From the NCBI RefSeq assembly GCF_900141855.1, contig NZ_FQYU01000001.1, positions 779,402 through 843,401 of the forward strand: a stretch of 64,000 bases of DNA, read 5' to 3'. Under the pieces are notes generated by a model. It made no database searches. It saw nothing but the letters and a program-made list of their open reading frames with translations, and had not been told where the DNA came from. The DNA comes from Pseudozobellia thermophila (lineage in GTDB: Bacteria; Bacteroidota; Bacteroidia; Flavobacteriales; Flavobacteriaceae). The translations under genes were made by a program, and so were the position numbers. Positions 8,631 to 17,286 of this stretch are shown here, in pieces (position 1 is the stretch's first letter; every line of letters begins with the position of its first letter).

Positions 8631-8641
8631 CCAAGAGGGGG
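8631..8641 (+). repeat. Right direct repeat bracketing the AT-rich island
   Basis: CCAAGAGGGGG followed by CAAAA resembles the tRNA-Asn end plus its flank (CCAAGAGGAGGAGCAAAA at 6148-6165) and matches the repeat at 6259. GC-richer coding DNA resumes about 90 bases later. Confidence 0.45.
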
Positions 8642-8727
8642 CAAAATGAAAGGCTCTACAGAAATGTAGGGACTTTTTGGTGGTAAAAAAAAAAGGGGGT
8701 TGCATTGTCAGTGCAGGCAGGTGCAAG

Positions 8728-10116
8728 TCACTCCTTCAGCGCATCTTCCAGTAATACCATTACGCTTTCAGAGGGCTTTATGTTGTGTGACTGCACCAAA
8801 TGTTCCCTTTCTCGAAGAATTAGTTTTCTAAACCGTAGGTTACTGATGTTTCCTTGCTTAAAATCGATCAAGGCCATAAACCATTTGAAATAGGGAAAGC
8901 CTATGTAGGTCTTTAGTTGGGCGCTCTCCCGGTCTAAAAGTCCGTAGCGTTTTATGGTCTTTTTGGCGTGCTTGTAATCGCCCAAATGCAAGAGGGTTTC
9001 CAAATAGGTTCTAAAAAATTTGTTCCAATTGTGCTCCAAAATATCCTTTTCGTACTGGACCAGTTGGTTTTCGGCGTACTGACGGGCATTTTTAAACTGC
9101 CCGTTGTCGTTATAGCACTTCACTAATGAAGAGATAAAGAGCGATTTGTTGTATTTGTTCGACATTTGCCGGGCAAAGGGCAGGGCATCCTTCAGCAATT
9201 GCAAGGCCTCCTTTGCCCGCCCCAACTTTAATAGGTTAAAGCAGTAATTATTGAGGTACATGATGTAATCGTGCCCTTGCTCGCTAATGGACAAACGCCC
9301 ATAATAGAGGGCCTGGTCGTATTTGTGCAGTTTCATTAGTATCAACTGCCGGTTGCCGTAAAAATTGAGCAAGAGCTTTTTGGAGTAGTACGACCCGTCC
9401 TTTAACCGTGCTTCGAGCTGATCGTAATACCCAATGGCGGGTTCCAATAAATCGCTCTTTAAGAGGGCCAGGTACGATAAAAGAATCAAGGTTTGGTAGC
9501 GGTTGAATCCGTCTATGGACTCATCCTGAAAAAGCCGCTCCAGCCAAGGAGACCATTTAAGCGAATTTTCGGTAAGGCGACCGCTATGATAATCGGTAAC
9601 GATGTCCGAAGTCGCCTGGGTCATTCTGTCACCAATGTTCTTGCTTCGGATATAGTCGTCGTGATAATTGTGTACAAACCTATTGATCAACTCGTAATCG
9701 TTTAACCGTACCCGTACCAACAGAAAGTTCAGGTAGTTTTTGACCACCTCGTAAAACCGGATAAAATGAAAATGGTGGGGGCTGTAGTTCTTAATGAGCT
9801 TCAGCAAGATGCGCTCCTCTTCCGATGAGAGGGTATCGGTCTTTATCTTGTTGTCGAAATAGTTGAGGCGTTCGTAGTAGTTATCGGTACAATGCTCGTC
9901 GAGGCGGGCCTGCATCCAATTCATCATATGCGAATATTTTCGCTTGTCGCAAGTCAGCGAAAACGCTTTCTTTTTACCCTTGGAAAGGATGTTGTGTTTG
10001 ATGGTTTCAAAAATTTCGATGCGGTCAACATCCTGAAATTGGGCACAACGCTCCAACAACAGTACCTCGTGGGGTAGAAGCGAGTCGACAAACCTCGAAA
10101 ATTTTTTTAGTTTCAT
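8728..10116 (-). CDS. Helical repeat (TPR-like) protein of unknown function
   Basis: The 462-residue protein has no signal peptide or membrane segment and is almost all helical. From about residue 200 there are TPR-like pairs, for example YDQALYYGRLSISEQG, RAKEALQLLKDALPFAR, FKNARQYAENQLVQYE and YKHAKKTIKRYG. The N-terminal 150 residues are rich in His, Lys and Tyr and match nothing I know. The start ATG shares a base with the stop of the preceding reductase gene (TGATG), so the two are translationally coupled. A scaffold role is a guess from the fold only. Confidence 0.7.
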   Translation of the reverse strand: MKLKKFSRFVDSLLPHEVLLLERCAQFQDVDRIEIFETIKHNILSKGKKKAFSLTCDKRKYSHMMNWMQARLDEHCTDNYYERLNYFDNKIKTDTLSSEEERILLKLIKNYSPHHFHFIRFYEVVKNYLNFLLVRVRLNDYELINRFVHNYHDDYIRSKNIGDRMTQATSDIVTDYHSGRLTENSLKWSPWLERLFQDESIDGFNRYQTLILLSYLALLKSDLLEPAIGYYDQLEARLKDGSYYSKKLLLNFYGNRQLILMKLHKYDQALYYGRLSISEQGHDYIMYLNNYCFNLLKLGRAKEALQLLKDALPFARQMSNKYNKSLFISSLVKCYNDNGQFKNARQYAENQLVQYEKDILEHNWNKFFRTYLETLLHLGDYKHAKKTIKRYGLLDRESAQLKTYIGFPYFKWFMALIDFKQGNISNLRFRKLILREREHLVQSHNIKPSESVMVLLEDALKE

Positions 10117-10853
10117 CACATTACGAGTCCCCCGTCAACGCTCAGGGTGGTCCCATTGATAAAGCTGGCCTCTTCCGACGATAGAAAGACATAGGCATTG
10201 GCAATATCTTCAGGTTTTCCCAAACGGCCTAAGGGCGTTTTTGTTTCTAGATCTTTGATTACTTTTTCTGGAATGGTCTCTACCATTTCGGTAGCGATAA
10301 ACCCGGGCGCCACCGCATTTACATTGATGCCCTTGCGGCCCAGTTCCCTGGCCCATACCTTGGTAAGGCCAATTACCCCCGACTTTGTGGCTACATAGTT
10401 GCTTTGGCCAAAATTACCGTACAACCCAACTACCGACGAGGCACTGACGATTTTCCCACTGCCTTTCTCCACCATGTGTTCCGATATGGCCTGCGTACAA
10501 TTAAAGACCCCTGTTAGGTTGACGTCCAAAACCGATTGCCATTGTTCTTGGGTCATTTTTCTCAGGGTGGCGTCCCTGGTTATGCCTGCATTGTTGATCA
10601 AAATGTCAATACAGCCATATGTTTTGATAATGTAGGCCACGGCTTGGTCTACTTCGCTTCTGTTTACGGTATTTACCTGTTGAAACTCTAGGCTTTTTCC
10701 CTTGTTCTGCTCCATCAATTTCTCACCGGCTTCCTTGTTGATGTCCCAACAGATGACCTTGGCTCCTTCTTGCAGGAATTTTTCAACGGTTATCTTTCCT
10801 ATGCCGTTGGCCCCTCCGGTAACTACGGCAACTTTGTCCTTTAATCTGTTCAT
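10116..10853 (-). CDS. fabG: FabG-like short-chain dehydrogenase/reductase
   Basis: This is a 245-residue classical SDR: TGGANGIG at residues 12-19, NNAG at 87-90, a catalytic Ser around 139-140, and Tyr153 with Lys157 (YVATK). The PGFIATEM segment and the C-terminal SFINGTTLSVDGG stretch resemble 3-oxoacyl-ACP and acetoacetyl-CoA reductases. It is NAD(P)H dependent and cytosolic. It is divergent from a gene cluster with an acyl-CoA ligase and a KAS III-like protein, so it may act on a 3-oxoacyl product of that cluster rather than in housekeeping fatty acid synthesis. The exact substrate cannot be read from sequence. Confidence 0.88.
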   Translation of the reverse strand: MNRLKDKVAVVTGGANGIGKITVEKFLQEGAKVICWDINKEAGEKLMEQNKGKSLEFQQVNTVNRSEVDQAVAYIIKTYGCIDILINNAGITRDATLRKMTQEQWQSVLDVNLTGVFNCTQAISEHMVEKGSGKIVSASSVVGLYGNFGQSNYVATKSGVIGLTKVWARELGRKGINVNAVAPGFIATEMVETIPEKVIKDLETKTPLGRLGKPEDIANAYVFLSSEEASFINGTTLSVDGGLVM

Positions 10854-11335
10854 ATTGTAAGTTTTATGGCCAAAGCTATCGTTTTATTTATAGCATGAAA
10901 TTATAAAAATTGAATTAATTGCTATTGACTATATTTTAATAAGTGGGTGTTTAATATTTTATATTATTTACAATCAGTGTTTTAAATATATAAAATTAGA
11001 TATTGACTTTTGATTAATATTGATGTTCAGGTCACTCTTCGAAATCCGTATTTCATCCATTTGATTCTTCATCCGTAGTGTCACAAAAATTTTTTACTGT
11101 TTCCGGTATTGTATGTAACAACTGTTTTTTCAGTAGTTTACGGTAAATTGAAGCCTTTTCTTCCCTTTCTAAAACCCTTTTTATTCTTCACGAAACGTTG
11201 TTAGGCCAATTTAAAAATCGAAAAAAGTCCATATCATAAAACTGAAATATAAAGACGAATAGTAAATTTCTTTGTTTCTATATTTAGTCAACCCTTAAAT
11301 ATCGATTACGTAAAAAATAGGTCAATATATTACGA
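10854..11335. promoter_or_regulatory. Divergent promoter region
   Basis: A 482-base AT-rich spacer lies between the divergent reductase and symporter genes and must hold both promoters. I could not assign a clean TAnnTTTG box. ATCGATTAC at 11301-11309 resembles half of the LacI operator seen later but matches only about 9 of 12 positions. Confidence 0.5.
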
Positions 11336-12838
11336 ATGAACGAATATTACCCACAAATAACACTTATATCGCTGCTGGCCTTTTTGGCCGTATTATGTTA
11401 TTTGGTCATAAAGTCAAGAATAAAGGACGAAAATATAGAAACCTACGCCTTGGGGAGTAAATCGTTTTCTTCGTTCTCGGTAGCCCTTTCCTTGGCGGCT
11501 TCCTTGACCAGTGCAGCCACGTTTATCATCAATCCGGGCTTTATTTCTCTGTACGGACTAAGCGCCTACCTTGCCTTTGGGGTCGTGATGCCCTTGGCCA
11601 TTTTTGTAGCCTTGGTAGTACTCATGAAAAGGTTCCGGCAATACGGCATTAACGTTAAGTCGCTGACCATTGCCGATTGGGTGGGCAAACGTTATGGGTC
11701 TTCTTTTCTGAAATTGTTTTTCGGGCTTTTAAGCACCCTTTTGATAACGTTTATTGTATTGATCTGTGTTGGGATCACCAAGGTAATTGCCAAGGCCGTG
11801 TCGGCCGATGAGCTTACCATTTTAATTATTCTGGTGGCCGTGGTGTTTTCCTATATGTTGGCCGGCGGTGCCAACTCCATGGTCTATACCAATTCGCTGC
11901 AAGCCATCATGATGGTCGTTGTTGCCGTATTGTTGTTGGGCTCGGGTGCGGAATACTTTTTTGCGGGTGGCGGGGAGTCGATACTTTCCAGGTTGAACGC
12001 AATAGACCCCAACTTGACCAAAACCTTTAACGGGTCCAGCCCCCTTTTTCGCGATTTCTTTGAAGTGGTCGTCTGCAATGCCATCGTAGGGATCGCCATT
12101 GTTTGTCAACCTCATATTTTGACCAAATCGCTACTCATTAAAAAAGACAAGCAAGTAAATCGGTTTTTGGTTTATTCAATCTTGCTATTGGTCATCTTCT
12201 TTTCGGTCGTGATTACCGGGTTTTACGCCCGTCTAAATTTTCCCGACCTCATGGATGGCGGCCAATTATTGACAATGGACGGCATCATCCCCGCCTACGT
12301 GGTAGACCGTTTTCCCATCTACGTAGGTATTCTTGTGATTTTGGGATTGATCGCTGCGGGGCTCTCCACCTTAGAGGGATTGATACAGTCCATTCCCACC
12401 ACCTTGACCAACGATTTGGTCATGCCGATCGTGGGCCGATACAGAGAGGGCATCAGCGCCATCCATGTAAATAGGGCCATTACTTTTTTGGTGGCGATTG
12501 CGGCCATTATACTCTCTTACGGGCAATTGGTAAACCCCAGTTTAAGTGTGGGCATTTTTGCACAAAATGGGGTATATGCCTTTTTCTCGGCCGCCTTTGT
12601 ACCCGTGTTTTTCGGCATTTTTACAAAGACCACCAACAGATATATCCCCATTGTTTCCTCTATTGTGGCGGTAGTCGTCCATTTTGGTATCTATTATCTG
12701 GAATTGACGCCCTATATGGAAGGGGCCACGGTAAAAAACCCCGCCATCGCATCGGCTATTGCCTTGATGGTGTCTACGGCGGTGGGCACGGCCATTTATC
12801 TAGTCAAACCTATGAAAACCATGTCCCATGAAAGTTAA
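11336..12838 (+). CDS. Sodium:solute symporter (SSS family)
   Basis: The 500-residue inner membrane protein has about 13 helices and the SSS family pattern (FSVALSLAASLTSAATFIINP near the first core helices, and later GLIAAGLSTLEGLIQSIPTTL). It should import an organic acid or similar solute with Na+. The next gene overlaps its end by 11 bases. The substrate is unknown; the neighbouring secreted hydrolase, TonB receptor and acyl-CoA ligase suggest an acid released from an ester outside the cell. Confidence 0.9.
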   Translation: MNEYYPQITLISLLAFLAVLCYLVIKSRIKDENIETYALGSKSFSSFSVALSLAASLTSAATFIINPGFISLYGLSAYLAFGVVMPLAIFVALVVLMKRFRQYGINVKSLTIADWVGKRYGSSFLKLFFGLLSTLLITFIVLICVGITKVIAKAVSADELTILIILVAVVFSYMLAGGANSMVYTNSLQAIMMVVVAVLLLGSGAEYFFAGGGESILSRLNAIDPNLTKTFNGSSPLFRDFFEVVVCNAIVGIAIVCQPHILTKSLLIKKDKQVNRFLVYSILLLVIFFSVVITGFYARLNFPDLMDGGQLLTMDGIIPAYVVDRFPIYVGILVILGLIAAGLSTLEGLIQSIPTTLTNDLVMPIVGRYREGISAIHVNRAITFLVAIAAIILSYGQLVNPSLSVGIFAQNGVYAFFSAAFVPVFFGIFTKTTNRYIPIVSSIVAVVVHFGIYYLELTPYMEGATVKNPAIASAIALMVSTAVGTAIYLVKPMKTMSHES

Positions 12839-13754
12839 GTATTTGTTTTCGGCCCTCATTTTTCTAACCCTTTCTACGCTTATGAGCCAAGAAATAAAGT
12901 CATCGGAACTATTGTTGCCAACCAGTAATATCACCCTAAGTTACCATGAAGCCGGCACTGGAGACCATACCGTGGTTTTGATCCATGGTTTGGGCAGCAA
13001 CGCCAAGGCCTATCAAAAGAACATTCCGGCCTTGTCGGAAAAAGCAAGGGTGGTCGCCTTGGACCTTCCCGGTTTTGGGAATACCACATTGGGAGACTTT
13101 GTACCGGGTATGGATAATTATGCCAAGGTTGTTTCAGAATTTATCACTCTAAAAAAATATAGCCATGTAACCTTGGTAGGACATTCCATGGGGGGACAAA
13201 TAGCCTTGCAATTGGCCGCTTCACAACAACCCGAGTGGTTGAAAAATGTGGTATTGTTGGCCCCCGCCGGTCTGGAACAGTTTACCCAAGAGGACAAAAA
13301 CTGGTTCCAAGCCGTGGTCAACGATCAGCTGTACCTTAATCTTACAGATGCGCAGATCCAACAAAACTTCGATATCAATTTTTATGGAGCCAAGGTTCCC
13401 GATGACGCCCAATTTATGGTCAACGATCGGTTCAAAATCAAAGAGGACACCGAAAAATACAAGACCTATGTATCTACCGTCGTACGCAGTATCCATGCCA
13501 TGCTAGCCGAACCGGTATACGATAAGATAGCGGATATAAAAGTGCCGATACAGGTCATTTATGGCAAGAACGACATGCTGATACCGAACAAGATGCTTCA
13601 TCCCCAACTTAGCTTGGATGACCTCTTGGAAAAACTACGCACAGATTATCCAAAAATTAAAATACAACAGTTGGACGAAGCCGGCCATTTTGTGCTCTGG
13701 GACCAAAGTGATGCCGTAAACACCTGTATTATCGAAACAATAGACGACAAGTAA
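12828..13754 (+). CDS. Secreted alpha/beta hydrolase
   Basis: The 308-residue protein has a signal peptide (residues 1-20). The oxyanion segment HGLG at 53-56 is followed by the nucleophile elbow GHSMGG with Ser120. An Asp in YGKNDMLIP and a late His in EAGHFVLWDQ complete the triad. It is probably a periplasmic esterase, lipase or peptidase-like hydrolase. The start codon lies inside the end of the symporter gene (11-base overlap), so the two are coupled. Confidence 0.85.
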   Translation: MKVKYLFSALIFLTLSTLMSQEIKSSELLLPTSNITLSYHEAGTGDHTVVLIHGLGSNAKAYQKNIPALSEKARVVALDLPGFGNTTLGDFVPGMDNYAKVVSEFITLKKYSHVTLVGHSMGGQIALQLAASQQPEWLKNVVLLAPAGLEQFTQEDKNWFQAVVNDQLYLNLTDAQIQQNFDINFYGAKVPDDAQFMVNDRFKIKEDTEKYKTYVSTVVRSIHAMLAEPVYDKIADIKVPIQVIYGKNDMLIPNKMLHPQLSLDDLLEKLRTDYPKIKIQQLDEAGHFVLWDQSDAVNTCIIETIDDK

Positions 13755-13814
13755 TCTAAAACAGAAATACAACAACAAAATTTAAAATCAATTAACTCAT
13801 AAAACCAAACGAAA

Positions 13815-16271
13815 ATGAAACATTTAGCTGTAATGATGCTGTTCTTTGTAGGCTGTATAGCCCTGAACGCACAAGAAGTCACGGTTACCGGAAAGGTCAC
13901 CGATGAGGAGGGCATAGGTTTATCGGGTGCCACCGTATATGCCATTGAACTCGGGGTGGGAACCACTGCCGATATGGATGGTAACTACGAACTTTCACTG
14001 CCTACGGGAAAGGTCTTGCTCGAGGCTTCGTACGTCGGTTTTTCGGCTTCCTCAAAAAATGTGGAGGTCTCCGGGGCCACCACGATAGATTTTGTACTGT
14101 CCCCTGCTAGTTTTCTCGACGAGGTAGTAGTATATTCCGGATCAAAGAAGGCCGAAAAATTGACCAGTTCCATCGCCACCGTCATCACCATCGGAGCCCG
14201 TGAAATAGACCGTTATGCAGGTAATCCTGCAGAGCTGTTGGCCCGCAAAAAAGGGGTCGATTACTTTAGGGCGGGTATTGCCGCACCGGCCTTTAATATT
14301 CGAGGCTTTAATTCCAATTTCAACTCCAAAAACCTTCAGGTGGTAGACAATCGTTTTTCGTCCTTGATCGCTACGGGGCTTCCCATGGGGCCTTTGACCA
14401 CCACGATCAAGGAAGATACGGAGCAGGTAGAACTCATCTTGGGCCCGAATGCCACACTTTACGGTCCCAATGCCCATAACGGACTCATCAATACCATTAC
14501 CAAAGACCCTCGTAAACACGAAGGGCTGACGGTTGCCGGCAACCTTGGGGTTACCGGGGATGGTGACGCCTATTATTCGGGAAGGTTGCGATTTGCCAAA
14601 AAGTTTAACGATAAATGGGCCTTCAAGGCCACCGGTGAATACACCAAGGCCAAGGAATTCCACTATGCCGATTCGGTTTACATCGACCGTAAGTTGGCCG
14701 ATGGAAGTCCGGGAATGGACGGTGTTAAAGAGGCCTATGAAGAATTTGAACTCGACAACAACGTCGAATTCTTTAAGACCGAGGCAAGTGCCTATTTTAC
14801 CCCAAAGGCGGGTACCGACCTTATCGCTACCTACGGCCATAGCAACAGTACCTACCTTTCACCTACCAATGTGGGTAGAAACCAGATTATAGATTGGCGC
14901 ATCAATGTCTTTCAACTGCGGTTCAACACCAAGAACTTCTTTGCACAGACCTATTTTACCACGAGTAAGACCGATGATACCTATTCCATAGACGACCGTA
15001 CAAAGCAATATTATGTGGGTATCGATTCAGGATTGAGTCCCGAGGAAGCTGCAGGTGAATTTTCCTATCTCAGTGGAGCCCGCTTTAAGGACGATTCAAA
15101 ACGATGGAACGCGGAAGTGCAATACAGCAATACCCTGTTCGAAAACCTGGAACTGATTACAGGTATCCAATACCAAAAGGATATGGCCAATAGTTTGGGC
15201 ACCTATCTTTTAGACGAGAACGAAGACGACACCATCGATGTGGCACAGCTTGGCGGCTACCTGCACCTGAATTATGATTTTGGTAGCGGATTCAAGGCGC
15301 TTGCCGCCGCACGGGTGGACAACCACGATATTTACGGCACCAATTTTATTCCCAAACTCGGACTTTCAAAAGAGATGGAAAAAGGAAGCTTTAGGCTTAC
15401 CTACGGGCAGGGGATCGCCGCACCTACCATTCTGAACATGTACGGAAACCTTTTTGGGGGACTTATTCTGGGTAACGCCGAGGGCTTTACCTTGGCCGAT
15501 GGCTCCAAGGTAGATCCCCAGGACGTAGAAAAGGTAAGCACCTATGAAATTGGTTACCGCGGTGCCCTTGCAGATAAACTGTATACCGATATCAATGCAT
15601 ACTACAATGTAAACAAAGACTTTTTGAGTCCCGTTACCGTCGTGGGCGTTACCACCCATCGTGGCGATACCCAGATAGAAGAGGTACAGGCCGCCTATGG
15701 GGTGTATAACGGATTGGTGGCTACCTACATCAATTTTGGGGAAGTGAATACCTACGGGGCCGACCTTAGCCTTACCTATTCCTTTTCCCCGGAATGGAGC
15801 ATGACGGCCAATTATTCCTATTTCGATTATTCCTTTGACGAGGACAATATGGAAAACGACTTTAATAACGATGGTGAGGTCAACTTCCTCGATTTCTTGG
15901 TCAATGCTCCGAAAAACAAGGGCGGACTCGGTATCAACTATTACGGTTCGCGCTTCTTCGGTTCCGTTTTCGGAAGGGCCGTACAGAAGTACAATTACTT
16001 CTCCAGTTTCCAGATCGCTTCCGAGACCCTTCCGGGGATGACCTACAGAGGGGTTCCCATTGTTGAGGATGCACCTAGTGGAGATGCCTATAACTACGGC
16101 CCCTTGGGCGGCTTTGTTACCATGGACCTGAATATCGGGTACAAGGTAAGCGACAAGGTTACCGTTTCCTTGGCAGCCACCAACCTGTTCAACAACGAGC
16201 TGCGCGAGTTTACCGCTGCACCTCCCACACGCGGACTCTATGTTCTGGAAACAAAAATTCATTTGGATTAA
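13815..16271 (+). CDS. TonB-dependent outer membrane receptor (no SusD partner)
   Basis: The 818-residue protein has a signal peptide (about 1-19), a carboxypeptidase-regulatory-like domain (20-110), a plug domain (ELLARKKGVDYFR, AFNIRGFNSNF, VELILGPNATLYG) and a 22-strand-type barrel. It is of the FecA/siderophore-receptor type rather than SusC and has no SusD neighbour. One barrel loop contains an EF-hand or dockerin-like stretch, DFNNDGEVNFLDFL. The last residues (TKIHLD) lack the usual terminal aromatic residue. Likely role: energised uptake of the ligand used by the surrounding genes. Confidence 0.92.
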   Translation: MKHLAVMMLFFVGCIALNAQEVTVTGKVTDEEGIGLSGATVYAIELGVGTTADMDGNYELSLPTGKVLLEASYVGFSASSKNVEVSGATTIDFVLSPASFLDEVVVYSGSKKAEKLTSSIATVITIGAREIDRYAGNPAELLARKKGVDYFRAGIAAPAFNIRGFNSNFNSKNLQVVDNRFSSLIATGLPMGPLTTTIKEDTEQVELILGPNATLYGPNAHNGLINTITKDPRKHEGLTVAGNLGVTGDGDAYYSGRLRFAKKFNDKWAFKATGEYTKAKEFHYADSVYIDRKLADGSPGMDGVKEAYEEFELDNNVEFFKTEASAYFTPKAGTDLIATYGHSNSTYLSPTNVGRNQIIDWRINVFQLRFNTKNFFAQTYFTTSKTDDTYSIDDRTKQYYVGIDSGLSPEEAAGEFSYLSGARFKDDSKRWNAEVQYSNTLFENLELITGIQYQKDMANSLGTYLLDENEDDTIDVAQLGGYLHLNYDFGSGFKALAAARVDNHDIYGTNFIPKLGLSKEMEKGSFRLTYGQGIAAPTILNMYGNLFGGLILGNAEGFTLADGSKVDPQDVEKVSTYEIGYRGALADKLYTDINAYYNVNKDFLSPVTVVGVTTHRGDTQIEEVQAAYGVYNGLVATYINFGEVNTYGADLSLTYSFSPEWSMTANYSYFDYSFDEDNMENDFNNDGEVNFLDFLVNAPKNKGGLGINYYGSRFFGSVFGRAVQKYNYFSSFQIASETLPGMTYRGVPIVEDAPSGDAYNYGPLGGFVTMDLNIGYKVSDKVTVSLAATNLFNNELREFTAAPPTRGLYVLETKIHLD

Positions 16272-16291
16272 GCCCCTTACAAATAATATTT

Positions 16292-17278
16292 ATGAAGAAC
16301 GCAAAGATCATTGCCTCGGGGATGTACGTTCCCGATCAAATACTCCCCAATGCCTATTTTAACGAGTTGTTGGGCGAGGATGTGGATACCTGGTTACGAG
16401 AAAACGTACAGATTTACGAACGTAGATGGTGCAAAGAGAACGAGTCTACGGCCGACCTATGCCACGGTGCCGCTTCGGAAGCCCTGCAGAATGCGGGACT
16501 GAAAGCAACGGAAATAGACCTTATTATCGTAGCCACCGATACCCCGGAATACATTTCACCGTCAACGGCCGCAGTATTGCAACACCGTTTGGGGGCCAAA
16601 AACGCAGGTACTTTTGACCTAAATGCCGCCTGTGCAGGTTTTGTGACGGCCACCGAAACGGCCACCCACTACATCCGCAGCGGATCGGTAAACAACGTAC
16701 TGGTCGTAGGCGCCTATGCCATGAGCAAATATTTAAACAAGACGGACAAGAAGACCGTAACCCTATTTGCCGATGGCGCCGGGGCCGTGGTACTCACGGC
16801 CACCGACGAGAAGAACAAGGGGCACCAAACCGGAAAGCTCATCTCGCAAGGGCAGTATACCGATTGGATGGGCATTTACGGTGGAGGCACCAAAAACCCC
16901 ATCTCGGACAAGGTATTGCAACAAAAGGACCACAAACTGAAGTTCGTGAAGAAATTTCCGCCCGAACTGAATCCCAATATGTGGAGCGGCCTGGCCAAAG
17001 AGCTTGCCGGCAACATGAATATCGACATAGGGGAAGTAGCTCAATTTTTTATTACCCAAATCAATATCAATGCCATTAAGGAAACCCTTCGTATCTTGGA
17101 TGTGGACCAGAACAAGGCCCATACCGTGATGCACCATTATGGCTATACGGGTTCGGCCTGTATACCGATGGCCTTTCACGAGGCATGGGAACAGCGAAAA
17201 GTAAAAGAGGGCGACACCCTGTTTTTTATCGGATCAGGAGGAGGACTGGCCTTTGCGGCAAATGCATTTATACTATAA
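16292..17278 (+). CDS. KAS III (FabH)-like thiolase-fold protein with degenerate active site
   Basis: The 328-residue protein follows KAS III over its length, with the nucleophile Cys114 in LNAACAGF and the glycine-rich end FIGSGGGLAFAAN. The other two FabH catalytic residues are replaced: where FabH has PHQAN the protein has TQIN (Thr255 for His), and where FabH has GNTS it has GYTG (Tyr285 for Asn). The 30-residue spacing between these sites equals that of E. coli FabH (244 and 274), so the alignment is firm. Decarboxylative condensation is therefore unlikely; acyl transfer or another thioester reaction fits better. It lies 20 bases after the TonB receptor gene and 8 before the ligase. Confidence 0.85.
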   Translation: MKNAKIIASGMYVPDQILPNAYFNELLGEDVDTWLRENVQIYERRWCKENESTADLCHGAASEALQNAGLKATEIDLIIVATDTPEYISPSTAAVLQHRLGAKNAGTFDLNAACAGFVTATETATHYIRSGSVNNVLVVGAYAMSKYLNKTDKKTVTLFADGAGAVVLTATDEKNKGHQTGKLISQGQYTDWMGIYGGGTKNPISDKVLQQKDHKLKFVKKFPPELNPNMWSGLAKELAGNMNIDIGEVAQFFITQININAIKETLRILDVDQNKAHTVMHHYGYTGSACIPMAFHEAWEQRKVKEGDTLFFIGSGGGLAFAANAFIL

Positions 17279-17286
17279 GAATACCC

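Noticed and set aside
11298-11309. Possible LacI (AATCGATT-type) operator before the symporter at 11336
   Set aside because: Only about 9 of 12 positions match and the palindrome is broken on the left; the neighbouring genes do not belong to uronate metabolism.
15366-16262. Long open frame opposite the TonB receptor
   Set aside because: It is the antisense shadow of a clear receptor gene; the translation has no family pattern.
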